Shown: positions 35,003 through 44,358, counted from the stretch's first letter. The stretch is 64,000 nucleotides of DNA from an uncultured Bacilli bacterium (GCA_934163035.1 CAKPJX010000003.1:1-64000); one strand, 5' to 3'. Numbers and translations: made by a program. The notes: generated by a model not told the origin, from the letters alone.

Positions 35003-35605
35003 TTATCGAGCTTTTCCATAAACATCAACAGAAACAGTATAATTACTAAGTTGACTACTATCAAGACCAGAAGTATCAGATACCCAAATCTTAAGTCTAT
35101 AGTTATCAGAAGAGTCCTTTTTACTAACACCCTTTAACAAAATCATAGAACCAGCCGGTGTACCAATGTCAGACTTTCCAGTTAAAGGTACATATTGCTT
35201 AGGTTCAAAAACCTTTGTGAATGTTCCACTTTTTTGTTTTTCTAAATATATTCTAATCTTATCATTAGATATTGTACTAGTAGGATCCTTCTTTATACTA
35301 ATTTCATAATCTATCTCTTTAGAATCTTTCAATGTAGTATTAACAGTAAAATCAAAATAATAATTAACATTCTTTAATAGCATTCCATCATTATCAGAAA
35401 AAGTCAAAGAATTATCAATAGTTAAAGAATTACTACTATTACTATACGTCATTACAATAGATCCACTATCATAAACTTTATCTTTTTTATTTTTATTACC
35501 AGCAATACAACATACAAAAGCCAAAATAATTGTAAGTAAAAACAAAATACTGACAATAATAATTGATATTAAAACTTTTTTAGACACACCATTATTCTTT
35601 TTCAT
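35003..35605 (-). CDS. TasA/camelysin-like secreted protein, copy 2
   Basis: A 200-residue paralogue of the flanking genes. The hydrophobic anchor/signal segment is about residues 9-33. SGSIVMTYSNSSNSLTIDNSL, DKIRIYLEK, KQYVPL, IGTPAGSMILLKG and NYRLKIWVSD follow, then VDVYGKAR. Two adjacent Cys (FVCCIAG) lie at the end of the hydrophobic segment. AGGAGGAAAT precedes the ATG. It lies 51 nt before copy 1 and 8 nt after copy 3, forming a tandem array. Function is unknown beyond likely export by SipW. Confidence 0.6.
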   Translation of the reverse strand: MKKNNGVSKKVLISIIIVSILFLLTIILAFVCCIAGNKNKKDKVYDSGSIVMTYSNSSNSLTIDNSLTFSDNDGMLLKNVNYYFDFTVNTTLKDSKEIDYEISIKKDPTSTISNDKIRIYLEKQKSGTFTKVFEPKQYVPLTGKSDIGTPAGSMILLKGVSKKDSSDNYRLKIWVSDTSGLDSSQLSNYTVSVDVYGKAR

Positions 35606-35613
35606 ATTTCCTC

Positions 35614-36192
35614 CTACAATGAAGTCCTAACATTAATTTTAATTGTAAAATCTCTCTTATTTAAAGTCATAGGATAAGAGTCACTCAACCAAATCCTCAA
35701 TTTAAAATTCTTAGTATCTCCATCTAACAGCTTACCAGAATATAAAGAAAGGCCTTCAGGTAAATCATTAAGCGACCTTAAACTACTATATGTAGGAATA
35801 ACATTCTTTTTATAATCAGGCAAAGGAACACCATCACCATCAGTTAAATAGATTTTAACATACTTTAAATCACTATCATCACTTGTTACATATATATCAT
35901 ATTTAGCATCACCATCAGCAGTAACTGAAAAAGAAGCTTCATCAATAATACCCTCACCCAAGTCTATAATATCTAAACTCATACCAGATTTATCGGAAAG
36001 TGGCATTTCATTATTAATAGATAAAGTCAAATCAGAAACATCCACAATAACTCTTCCAGTATTGTTATCTACCAATTTAATAGAAAAACAATAAATAGAA
36101 AACAATATCATACATACACAAACAAGAATAATAAAACTCTTCTTATCAAAAAAAAACTTATTTTGTTCATTTTCCAATCTTATCAACCCCAT
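35614..36192 (-). CDS. TasA/camelysin-like secreted protein, copy 3 (divergent)
   Basis: About 192 residues; the most divergent of the three paralogues. The hydrophobic segment is about residues 19-38 (IILVCVCMILFSIYCFSI). Later come VSDLTLSINNEMPLSDKSGM, KYVKIYLTDGDG, LPEGLSLYSGKL, FKLRIWLSDSYP and TIKINVRTSL, matching the shared C-terminal framework. The frame continues upstream to 36231 inside the end of tatD. ATG at 36192 is chosen because it places the hydrophobic segment normally, but no strong ribosome site is visible, so the start is uncertain. It may be read through from tatD. Confidence 0.55.
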   Translation of the reverse strand: MGLIRLENEQNKFFFDKKSFIILVCVCMILFSIYCFSIKLVDNNTGRVIVDVSDLTLSINNEMPLSDKSGMSLDIIDLGEGIIDEASFSVTADGDAKYDIYVTSDDSDLKYVKIYLTDGDGVPLPDYKKNVIPTYSSLRSLNDLPEGLSLYSGKLLDGDTKNFKLRIWLSDSYPMTLNKRDFTIKINVRTSL

Positions 36193-36217
36193 TATCAAAA
36201 TAAGATTATCATAAAAA

Positions 36218-36973
36218 CTAAAACAAGTCAAATAAATTACAAGTAGTCAAAGTAGTAACATCCTCAACATTACCTAGATCAGTATTAAATATTTCAGCAA
36301 CCTTTCCTGCTATAACAGGAATATACTTTGAACTATTTACTTTTCCCCTAAAAGGTTCTGGCGTTAAATATGGACTATCGGTTTCTAAAACTATGTCACC
36401 TAAAGACAACTCTTTAAGAACAGAAGGTAAGTTGCAATTTTTAAAAGTTACTACTCCACCAACGCCTAATTTGTAGCCAAGCTTTGTCAATATATTAGCC
36501 ACTTCAAGGCTACCATTAAAACAATGAATTACGCCACGATTATTATGCCTTTTTAATATTTCTATGGTATCTCCCATAGCATCTCTTGTATGTATAACAA
36601 CAGGCAAATTTAATTTTTCTGCTAATACAAGTTGCTTTTCAAATAACTGTTTCTGCAAAAATATATCATCCTTACCGTAATGATAATCTAAACCAATTTC
36701 ACCAATCGCAACTACTTTTTTATTTTTAGAAACTATTTCTTCTAATAGCTTTAAGTCATCATCACTTATACTTGAAGCTTCACTAGGATGAAAGCCTATT
36801 GCAAGAAATATATCATTATATTTAGAACATAACTCTAATGCCTCATCAATAGTATCCTTAGCACAACTGCAATTAATTATAGCTCCTATTCCATTTTTTC
36901 TGTTTTCTGAAATAATAGAAAACACGTCATCATAATCGTCACTAGATAAATGACAATGTGTATCAATAAACAT
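36218..36973 (-). CDS. tatD: TatD family metal-dependent DNase
   Basis: A 251-residue TIM-barrel hydrolase with metal ligands in MFIDTHCHLSSDDYDDV, IGEIGLDYHYGKDD, VIHTRDAMGD, VIHCFNGSLE and LETDSPYLTPEPFRGK. TatD proteins are Mg-dependent 3'-5' exonucleases or D-aminoacyl-tRNA-deacylase-like enzymes. Bacillus YabD is the syntenic orthologue, downstream of metS. GGAGGAGTT precedes the ATG, and a small membrane-protein gene ends 16 nt upstream. Confidence 0.95.
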   Translation of the reverse strand: MFIDTHCHLSSDDYDDVFSIISENRKNGIGAIINCSCAKDTIDEALELCSKYNDIFLAIGFHPSEASSISDDDLKLLEEIVSKNKKVVAIGEIGLDYHYGKDDIFLQKQLFEKQLVLAEKLNLPVVIHTRDAMGDTIEILKRHNNRGVIHCFNGSLEVANILTKLGYKLGVGGVVTFKNCNLPSVLKELSLGDIVLETDSPYLTPEPFRGKVNSSKYIPVIAGKVAEIFNTDLGNVEDVTTLTTCNLFDLF

Positions 36974-36989
36974 AACTCCTCCAAAATCA

Positions 36990-37166
36990 TTAATGATTTT
37001 TTCTCCAACGATGTATCTTTATTCTAATATAACTAAGGATTATAAACAATAGATATGATAAATCTAAAAGACTTTTAGATTCAAAATAAAGTAAAGCAAT
37101 TAATATAATCAAAAGTAAAAAAACATAGTCCAAAGAAAACAGCCTTTCATACTTATTATTATTCAT
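36990..37166 (-). CDS. Small membrane protein, 58 residues (unrecognised)
   Basis: A short frame with ATG at 37166 preceded by AAGGAGAATGT, an excellent ribosome site. The product starts MNNNKYERLFSLDY, then has two hydrophobic stretches (VFLLLIILIALLYF and SYLLFIILSYI) split by ESKSLLDL, and ends in a basic tail (RIKIHRWRKNH). Two short membrane spans or one hairpin are expected. It lies 16 nt before tatD, so it is probably co-translated. No family was recognised. Codon use is like its neighbours, and it fills an otherwise 305-bp gap. Confidence 0.6.
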   Translation of the reverse strand: MNNNKYERLFSLDYVFLLLIILIALLYFESKSLLDLSYLLFIILSYIRIKIHRWRKNH

Positions 37167-37278
37167 ACATTCTCCTTAAAAACTGCTAAAAACTACAAGA
37201 AAAATATAACATAAAAAAAAGAATATATTTCATAATTAGTAAAATAAATCCTCTTTTATAAACATTTTTACAAATATT

Positions 37279-38814
37279 TTACATTTTTTCCAAGAATTGT
37301 TCCTTATCAATACGTTTAAATAATATTTCCGGAATACCAAGCTCATAATTATTATTATCAAGGCAGGCTAAATCACATTTATCATTGTTAATTTGTTTTA
37401 ATATTTCAGCACTAGTACTTGGCATAAAAGGCTCTAATAAGCATGCACAAACTCTTATAGATTCAAGTAAATTATACATAACCGTTTCTAATCTATCACG
37501 CTTATCTTCATCCTTTGCTAATACCCAAGGCGTAGTATCATCTATATATTTATTACTCAAACGAAGTACATTAAATATTTCAGTCAAAGCATCACTAACA
37601 TGATAATCATCCATTAAAGTCCCAACTTTTGAATTTAAATCATTAATTTTTTGAATAAAGTCATTATCTATATCATCACTAACATGTTTATTATTGATAA
37701 TCCCATCAAAATACTTATTTCCCATCGAAATAGTTCTTTGAACTAAATTTCCTAAAATATTTGCTAATTCACCATTTATTCTATCAATTAACAAATCATA
37801 AGTAATATTACCATCAGTTGCATAAGAAATTTCATGAAGTAAATAGAATCTAACAGCATCAACGCCAAATTTTTCAACTAAATCATCAGCATATATAACA
37901 TTTCCCTTAGATTTACTCATTTTATCTCTATCAGTTAAAAGCCATGGATGTCCAAAAACTTGCTTTGGTAAATCAAGATTTAAAGACCATAAGAAGCAAG
38001 GCCAATAAATTGTATGAAATCTAATAATATCTTTTCCTATCAAATGAAGATCTGCTGGCCACAATTTTTTAAATTCTTCTGTTTCATTATCTACATCATA
38101 ACCTATATTAGTAATGTAATTAGTTAGTGCATCTAACCATACATAAACAACATGTCCAGGATCAAAATCAACAGGTATACCCCATTTAATAGAAGTCCTT
38201 GATACACATAAATCTTGAAGACCAGGTTTAATAAAGTTATTTAGCATCTCATTCTTTCTTGACTCAGGTTGAATAAATTCTGGATGATTATTTATATAAT
38301 CTTCTAATTTTTTTTGATATTTGCTTAATCTAAAGAAATATGCTTCTTCACTTTGTTCAATAACATCACGTCCGCAATCAGGGCATTTTCCATCAACAAG
38401 TTGAGTTTCAGTCCAAAAAGACTCACAAGGAGTACAATATAAACCCTTATATTCACCTTTATAAATATCACCATTTTCATACATTCTTTTGAATATATGT
38501 TGAACAACTTCTTTATGATGTACATCTGTAGTTCTAACAAAACGATCATAACTAGTATTCATTAGATCCCAAATATCCCTAATTGTCTTAGAAACCTCAT
38601 CTACAAATTCTTGTGGTGTTTTTCCTGCTAAATTAGCCTTTTCCTCAATCTTAACACCATGCTCATCAGTACCAGTCTGAAAATAGACATCATAGCCTTT
38701 TAGTCTCTTATATCTAGCAATTGCATCAGCCAAAACAATTTCATAAGTATTGCCTATGTGAGGTTTACCAGATGTATAAGCTATTGCTGTAGAAATATAA
38801 AATTTTTGTTTCAT
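37279..38814 (-). CDS. metG: Methionyl-tRNA synthetase
   Basis: A 511-residue class I synthetase. It shows the HIGH-type motif SGKPHIGNTYE, the Cys4 zinc knuckle (CTPCESFWTETQLVDGKCPDCG) and KMSKSKG (RDKMSKSKGNVIYADD). The C-terminal tRNA-binding (EMAP-like) extension of about 110 residues found in B. subtilis MetS is missing; the protein ends after the anticodon-binding helical domain. The frame opens at a TTG (38829), but the ATG at 38814 follows GGAGGGATTTTTT. A T-box leader upstream controls it by tRNA-Met charging. Confidence 0.97.
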   Translation of the reverse strand: MKQKFYISTAIAYTSGKPHIGNTYEIVLADAIARYKRLKGYDVYFQTGTDEHGVKIEEKANLAGKTPQEFVDEVSKTIRDIWDLMNTSYDRFVRTTDVHHKEVVQHIFKRMYENGDIYKGEYKGLYCTPCESFWTETQLVDGKCPDCGRDVIEQSEEAYFFRLSKYQKKLEDYINNHPEFIQPESRKNEMLNNFIKPGLQDLCVSRTSIKWGIPVDFDPGHVVYVWLDALTNYITNIGYDVDNETEEFKKLWPADLHLIGKDIIRFHTIYWPCFLWSLNLDLPKQVFGHPWLLTDRDKMSKSKGNVIYADDLVEKFGVDAVRFYLLHEISYATDGNITYDLLIDRINGELANILGNLVQRTISMGNKYFDGIINNKHVSDDIDNDFIQKINDLNSKVGTLMDDYHVSDALTEIFNVLRLSNKYIDDTTPWVLAKDEDKRDRLETVMYNLLESIRVCACLLEPFMPSTSAEILKQINNDKCDLACLDNNNYELGIPEILFKRIDKEQFLEKM

Positions 38815-38831
38815 AAAAAATCCCTCCAATT

Positions 38832-39060
38832 AAAAAATTTATTATAATACAAGGACGAATATTCGCGGTACCACCTTGCTTTATAATAAATTATCTTATT
38901 ATACACTTAAATAGTTAACGCCTATATACGACCATATCTACATATCGATACAACAGTTCAGGAGCCATCTCTTATAAATAAATATACTCATTCTCACCAA
39001 ATAGAGTTCTCTTAAATATTCAAAAAATATAAGAGCCACCATCAAAACTTTTAATAAACA
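38832..39060 (-). promoter_or_regulatory. T-box riboswitch (Met) controlling metG
   Basis: The leader contains the T-box core AAGGTGGTACCGCG (about 38861-38876) and the following CGAATATTCGTCC. A long terminator stem pairs AATTTATTATAA...GCAAGG with CCTTG...TTATAATAAATT (38835-38892) before a T-run. In stem I, GAGAATGAGTA fits an ATG specifier, consistent with tRNA-Met. Uncharged tRNA-Met would favour antitermination. The specifier assignment is inference. Confidence 0.9.
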
Positions 39061-39065
39061 AAAAA

Positions 39066-39094
39066 ATTATAACATAATAAAACCTATTCTTCAA
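39066..39094 (-). promoter_or_regulatory. Promoter of the T-box-metG transcript
   Basis: TTGAAG (39089-39094), a 17-bp spacer and TATAAT (39066-39071) on the minus strand, overlapping the last codons of spoVT. Confidence 0.55.
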
Positions 39095-39614
39095 TATGTT
39101 TAGCCAAAAATTGAGCTGTCAAACCTATAACCTTATCATCCAATTGACCAATATCATTATTATCAGATAAGGCCATAACCAGCCCTATAGCATCACCATT
39201 CATAATAATTGGATATACAACGTAAGAAAGACTTTCCTCAATATCCTCTAAAATTTGAATTTTATTTAAAGTTTCAGACACCAAAACTTTTCTTTCCTTC
39301 ATTACCCTTTCCAAAAATTTAGAAATACTTTTATCAATATATTTCTTCTTTAAACTACCTGATGCAGCAATAAATCTATCTCTATCCGTAATTAAAACAC
39401 TTTTGTTTAACGTTCCATTAATAACCTCAACTAACTGTTGAGAAATTTCTTCAATATCAGTCATCTTAGAAAATTTTTTTAAAGCTATCATTTCCCTATC
39501 AACAAAAATTTCTAAAGACTCACCATCTCTAATTCTAAGAGTACGTCGAATTTCCTTTGGAATAACAATTCTTCCTAAATCATCTACTCTTCTAACAACA
39601 CCAGTTGACTTCAT
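39084..39614 (-). CDS. spoVT: Stage V sporulation protein T (AbrB-family regulator)
   Basis: A 176-residue transcription factor. The N-terminal AbrB-type swapped-hairpin domain (MKSTGVVRRVDDLGRIVIPK, then EIRRTLRIRDGESLEIFVDRE) is followed by a C-terminal GAF-like domain (about 55-175), the SpoVT layout rather than AbrB. In Bacillus it tunes SigG-dependent forespore genes. GAGGAATAATTGT supports the ATG at 39614 over the GTG at 39629. It sits next to mfd as in Bacillus, with one unknown gene between. Confidence 0.94.
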   Translation of the reverse strand: MKSTGVVRRVDDLGRIVIPKEIRRTLRIRDGESLEIFVDREMIALKKFSKMTDIEEISQQLVEVINGTLNKSVLITDRDRFIAASGSLKKKYIDKSISKFLERVMKERKVLVSETLNKIQILEDIEESLSYVVYPIIMNGDAIGLVMALSDNNDIGQLDDKVIGLTAQFLAKHIEE

Positions 39615-39654
39615 ACAATTATTCCTCACTTTCTACATACTATTAGTTTCTCTG

Positions 39655-39661
39655 TATTATG
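39655..39661 (-). promoter_or_regulatory. Possible sporulation-type -10 element for spoVT
   Basis: The minus strand reads CATAATA, like the SigF/SigG -10 (CATANTA), about 41 nt before the spoVT start. No convincing -35 was found. Confidence 0.25.
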
Positions 39662-39748
39662 TTTATTTATACCTAATATTTACTTCTCATTTATATTATA
39701 ATCAATAATAACAAGATTTTATTTGGTAATTATTTCCATATAACAAAA

Positions 39749-39775
39749 TAAAAAAAAAGAAGCATCACAACTTCT
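39749..39775 (-). terminator. Intrinsic terminator ending the mfd transcript
   Basis: AGAAG / CTTCT with an 8-nt loop (39758-39775) and a nine-T run on the minus strand, overlapping the stop of the unknown gene. Confidence 0.8.
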
Positions 39776-40433
39776 ATACCTGTTCATTAAATATTCTCGA
39801 ATTTTGCATAGTAAACAGATAGCGTTCTCCCTGCTCTTTAATACTATTAATTAATATTGTATCCTTAACTAATACCTTAAAATCAACATTTTCAATAATT
39901 TGCTTTATATATCCTTTTTTCAAAAATTTTTCCAACTCTAAAGTAAATTTATTTTTAGACACTTCATCAACACTTTTTGTAAATATCAAGTTTACATTAT
40001 TTACAATCATATTTTCAACCGATTCAAGAACACCATTTTTAATTATTTTTTTATTATGCTTGTTAATATCAATAAAATCTTTCTTATTAATTTTAATTAT
40101 TACATTAGAATCTTCACTATATTCATCATTTACAACACTAGTTAAATACTCAATTCTATAATTAATGATTTTATCAAAAAATTTAATAACATCGTTCCTA
40201 TAATCATCAATTATTCTAGATAAATACTCTATATCCAGAACTATTTTATACTTTTTAGCAATATCTAAAAATTTACATTTAATAACATCCATAGAGTCAA
40301 GTGGTGGCTTTTTAAATAAAGACATAATATCTTCATTAACTAAAACATTAGTATTGTTTTTTATGCTTTCTAATACAGCTTTTTTATAATTAGTCGCATG
40401 TTGCTTTTTTAATTTTTCCAATTCATCGTTCAT
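39774..40433 (-). CDS. Unrecognised helical protein downstream of mfd
   Basis: A 219-residue protein with no family recognised. It is charged and probably mostly helical: MNDELEKLKKQHATNYKKAV, then a central KFFDKIINYRIEYLTSVVNDE and a C-terminal FLKKGYIKQIIENVDFKVLVKDTILINSI. There is no signal peptide or membrane span. AGGAG 8 nt before the ATG at 40433 favours this start over an upstream ATG at 40484 that would overlap mfd. It is the last gene of the long dnaX-mfd run. Bacillus has no equivalent at this position. Confidence 0.65.
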   Translation of the reverse strand: MNDELEKLKKQHATNYKKAVLESIKNNTNVLVNEDIMSLFKKPPLDSMDVIKCKFLDIAKKYKIVLDIEYLSRIIDDYRNDVIKFFDKIINYRIEYLTSVVNDEYSEDSNVIIKINKKDFIDINKHNKKIIKNGVLESVENMIVNNVNLIFTKSVDEVSKNKFTLELEKFLKKGYIKQIIENVDFKVLVKDTILINSIKEQGERYLFTMQNSRIFNEQV

Positions 40434-40480
40434 TAACTCAACTCCTAGCATTATCAATTTAACTAAGATTTTTAAATTAG

Positions 40481-43400
40481 TCAATAAAAATTAAGAATTT
40501 TATCAAATAATTCTACTAAGTAATATATTGGATGTTTTTCCAATTTAATTGTATCTAAAACTATAACTAAATTCGTACCTCTGCTTACAAACCTAAACAT
40601 ATTTGAAATATTAAATGCACAAACAAAGACATCATCCATTTTAAGCTTTGACACAACATTTTGAGGCAAAACAACTTCTATATAATTTCTAGTTTGACGA
40701 ACATTTTTAATTCCTAATTTAACTGATATTTTTTCAAACCATTCTTCATACATATATATAATTAAGTTTTCATCCAATTTTCCAAATCTATCTTCAAGTT
40801 CTGCTTTAATAGATAAAAATGCCCCTTCACTATCAACCTCATTAATTTTACGATGAATTTCAATCTTTAAATCATCATCTTCAACATAGTTATTATCAAT
40901 GTGAGTAGATACATTAAGTAATGGCTTACTGTCACTTTCTTCCTCAGACATCACAGACTTACCATTTCTCTTTTCTATCTCATCATTAAGCATCTTCAAA
41001 AATAAATCTATTCCTACAGAATCAATAAATCCAGCCTGTTCACTACCCAATATATCTCCAGCACCTCTAATAGATAAATCCCTTGTAGCAATAGAAAAGC
41101 CACTACCAAGTTCAGTAAATTCCTTTATAACATTCAAACGTTTCTTAGCCGTATCAGTTAGAATTTTATTAGAATTATACATAAGGTAGGCATACGCAAA
41201 CCTGTCACTTCTACCAACTCTACCTCTAATTTGATACAATTGACTTAAACCAAAAGTATCAGCATCAATAATAATTAAAGTATTAACATTAGGTATATCT
41301 ATACCAGTTTCAATAATAGTCGTACAAATCAAAACATCATACTTATAATCAATAAAGTCCATAATTTTACTCTCAAGATCTTGCTTTTTCATTTGACCAT
41401 GAGCTATTGCAATTCTAGCCTCTGGTACTAGATTACTAATCTTACGATATTCATCATTTATAGACATTACACGATTATATAAAATATAGACCTGTCCCTT
41501 TCTTGATAACTCTTTATATATGGCATCCCTTATAATTTGCATATTTTCTTCAATAACATAAGTCTGAACAGGATATCTATTAACTGGTGGAGTTTCAATA
41601 AGAGATAAACTTCGAATTCCAACCAAAGACATTTGTAGAGTTCTAGGTATAGGAGTAGCAGTTAAAGTAAGAACATCAACATTAGATTTATATTGCTTAA
41701 TTTTCTCTTTATGCATAACGCCAAATCTCTGTTCTTCATCAATTATCAATAACCCCAAATTTTTAGGAACAACATCATTGCTTAACAATCTATGAGTACC
41801 AAAAACCATATCCAAAGTTCCATCAGAAAGTTCCTTCAAAATTTCAGATGTTTCTTTTGGCGAGGTGAATCTATTAAGTAGTGCAATTGAAACAGGAAAA
41901 TCTTTAAATCTAACTTTAGCATTTTCAAAATGTTGATTAGATAAAATCGTAGTAGGACACAAAAATAAGACCTGTTTAGAATCAAGTATCGCTTTAAATG
42001 CCGCCTCAAAGGCAACTTCAGTTTTTCCAAAACCAACATCTCCACAAAGTAGTCTGTCCATAGGCAAACTAGATTCCATATCTTTTTTTATTTGATCGAT
42101 TGCAATCTTTTGATCAGTTGTTAAAGTATATGGAAAAGCTCTACTAAACTCGATTGAAAGAGAATTGTCCTTAGAAAAAGCATAACCCTTCATTGCTTCA
42201 CGAGCAGCATATAGTTCAAGTAATTTATCAGCGATGCCATCAATTTTTTTTCTAACTCTTGCCTTAGTCTTTTTCCATTCAATACCATCCAACTTATTAA
42301 TCTTAGGAATAACTCCATCTTTACCAGAATATTTGCTAAGTAAATCAATTTTTTCAACAGGAATATATATTTTATCACTGCCTTGATATAAAACCTCAAG
42401 ATAATCTTTAGAAACGCCACAAGAAGTCAAGGTCTTAATACCATTATAAACACCTATTCCATGAACATTATGAACAACAAAATCACCAATAGTAAGTTTT
42501 GACATATCAGAGATTGTAGTCGAATATTTAAATCCATTATTATACTTTTTCTTTTTCTCATTAATAATAAATAATTCACTACTTGATAAAACAACTAATT
42601 TATCATAAATAAAACCCTGATTGATATCTGCAACAATCAAGTTTACTGAATTTAGAACAATATTATCAAAATCAAAAGTAACATAGTTCATATTAAGTTT
42701 CTTAGACAAAGTCTTTAACTGATAATCTTTTAAACATATTAAAACTGTCTTATTATCATCAAGAGAATTTCTAATAAACCTATTTATTTGATCCATATTT
42801 TCATTAAAACTATTTATAGTCTTAATATCAAAATTAACAGTACCAGAAGCAAAGCTTGGAGTCATATTATTTATTGACATATAATAAATAATATAATTAT
42901 TCTTAATATCAGAAAAATTATACATATAACTACCATCAAAATCAGCATCTTTTTCTTCATTATAAATATTCATTTCTTCTAGCATATTGTTATAACTACT
43001 AGCTAATTGCTCATAGTCTTTTAATACTACATATCCATCATCAAAATAATCAGAAAGTGACATTACAGAAGTGTAATCTGGTAAATATTTTTGTTTACCA
43101 AAATGTAGTTCATCAACAGCCTTACCACATAAGAATTCTGTATATGGATTAATAGTAACTTTCTCTAATTTAGACAAAGACTTTTGTGTTTTAGCGTCAA
43201 AAAGTCGTATTGATTCGATTTCATCACCGAAAAATTCAATTCTAACAGGATTATCAAAGTTAATAGGAAAAATATCTACTACAAATCCCCTAACACCAAT
43301 ATCTCCAGTATTACTAACAATAGTATCTCTAATATATCCAATAGATAATAATTTTTCCACAAGTAATTTAGGACTCAAACTATCACCAATAGACAAATTT

Positions 43401-43780
43401 AAAATTGCATTTTTATAGACTTTTTTATTAGGTAAATATCTTAAATATCCAGTTAAATTCGTAATAACAATAACTGGTTCATCAGAAAAATTAATAACAT
43501 TTAACGTTTCTAAACGATTAATCTTTAAATCAGGACTTATCGCAATGGCTTCACTAGTAAGAAAATCATCCATAGGAAACAAATATACATTTTTTGTATA
43601 CCCTGTTAATGATGAATAAAGGTTATTAGCTTCAAATAAACTATTAACAACAACTAGAATGTTTTTTTTCTTCTGAATTAATAAACTGTTTAAATACACA
43701 CAAAAAAACTCATCAGTAAGTCCAACAATACCAATGTTTTTCTTTATATTAATTTTAATTAAATCATCAAATAATTTCAT
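40481..43780 (-). CDS. mfd: Transcription-repair coupling factor
   Basis: A 1099-residue SF2 translocase that removes stalled RNA polymerase and recruits UvrA. UvrB-like N-terminal domains are followed by the RNAP-interacting domain (GDFVVHNVHGIGVYNGI) and RecG-like helicase motifs: LLCGDVGFGKTEVAFEAAFKA, DEEQRFGV, TLTATPIPRTL and QIRGRVGRS. A C-terminal TRCF domain ends the protein. It is somewhat shorter than Bacillus Mfd (1177). AGGTGAT precedes the ATG. It lies 4 nt after pth. The fin gene normally between them is missing. Confidence 0.96.
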   Translation of the reverse strand: MKLFDDLIKINIKKNIGIVGLTDEFFCVYLNSLLIQKKKNILVVVNSLFEANNLYSSLTGYTKNVYLFPMDDFLTSEAIAISPDLKINRLETLNVINFSDEPVIVITNLTGYLRYLPNKKVYKNAILNLSIGDSLSPKLLVEKLLSIGYIRDTIVSNTGDIGVRGFVVDIFPINFDNPVRIEFFGDEIESIRLFDAKTQKSLSKLEKVTINPYTEFLCGKAVDELHFGKQKYLPDYTSVMSLSDYFDDGYVVLKDYEQLASSYNNMLEEMNIYNEEKDADFDGSYMYNFSDIKNNYIIYYMSINNMTPSFASGTVNFDIKTINSFNENMDQINRFIRNSLDDNKTVLICLKDYQLKTLSKKLNMNYVTFDFDNIVLNSVNLIVADINQGFIYDKLVVLSSSELFIINEKKKKYNNGFKYSTTISDMSKLTIGDFVVHNVHGIGVYNGIKTLTSCGVSKDYLEVLYQGSDKIYIPVEKIDLLSKYSGKDGVIPKINKLDGIEWKKTKARVRKKIDGIADKLLELYAAREAMKGYAFSKDNSLSIEFSRAFPYTLTTDQKIAIDQIKKDMESSLPMDRLLCGDVGFGKTEVAFEAAFKAILDSKQVLFLCPTTILSNQHFENAKVRFKDFPVSIALLNRFTSPKETSEILKELSDGTLDMVFGTHRLLSNDVVPKNLGLLIIDEEQRFGVMHKEKIKQYKSNVDVLTLTATPIPRTLQMSLVGIRSLSLIETPPVNRYPVQTYVIEENMQIIRDAIYKELSRKGQVYILYNRVMSINDEYRKISNLVPEARIAIAHGQMKKQDLESKIMDFIDYKYDVLICTTIIETGIDIPNVNTLIIIDADTFGLSQLYQIRGRVGRSDRFAYAYLMYNSNKILTDTAKKRLNVIKEFTELGSGFSIATRDLSIRGAGDILGSEQAGFIDSVGIDLFLKMLNDEIEKRNGKSVMSEEESDSKPLLNVSTHIDNNYVEDDDLKIEIHRKINEVDSEGAFLSIKAELEDRFGKLDENLIIYMYEEWFEKISVKLGIKNVRQTRNYIEVVLPQNVVSKLKMDDVFVCAFNISNMFRFVSRGTNLVIVLDTIKLEKHPIYYLVELFDKILNFY

Positions 43781-43784
43781 ATCA

Positions 43785-44354
43785 TCACCTATTTTTGTGA
43801 TTATACCTACTCATTAAATCAGAAAATTTCAAACTAAAATATTGATCAAGCATAGGAATCAACTCATTAAATAAATTATCAAGCTTATTTAACTCTTCTT
43901 TTGAAAAAGTACCTAAAACATAATCCTTAGCATCTAAAAAATCACGTTTAGATATACCAATTTTAAGTCTTTTATAACAATTCGTACCAAGACATAATTC
44001 AATGTTTCTCAAACCATTATGACCACCGCACGAACCATGATCTTTAAGCTTAAAATTACCAATATTTAAATCCATATCATCCGAAATAATCAAAACATCA
44101 TCAACATTTATTCTAAAATAATCAACAAACTTTTTTACAACTTCACCAGACAAATTCATATAAGATAAAGGCTTTAAGAAAATAGTTTTTTCACCAAAAA
44201 TTACAGTCTGAAAATAAGAACCATTAAATTTAACTTTCCATTCTATATTTTTAAACTTGCTATTCAAATATTTATCAACAAGCATAAAACCTATATTGTG
44301 TCTAGTTTTTTCATATTCTCTACCAGGATTACCTAAACCAACAATTAACTTCAT
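43785..44354 (-). CDS. pth: Peptidyl-tRNA hydrolase
   Basis: A 189-residue hydrolase that releases peptides from dropped-off peptidyl-tRNA. MKLIVGLGNPGREYEKTRHN contains the catalytic His and Asn region. LKPLSYMNLSGEVVKKF and DDMDLNIGNFKLKDHGSCGGHNGLRNIE follow, and GTNCYKRLKIGIS closes the active-site side. It lies 4 nt after rsmI. It is spoVC in Bacillus, where a mutation blocks sporulation. Confidence 0.97.
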   Translation of the reverse strand: MKLIVGLGNPGREYEKTRHNIGFMLVDKYLNSKFKNIEWKVKFNGSYFQTVIFGEKTIFLKPLSYMNLSGEVVKKFVDYFRINVDDVLIISDDMDLNIGNFKLKDHGSCGGHNGLRNIELCLGTNCYKRLKIGISKRDFLDAKDYVLGTFSKEELNKLDNLFNELIPMLDQYFSLKFSDLMSRYNHKNR

Positions 44355-44358
44355 AATA

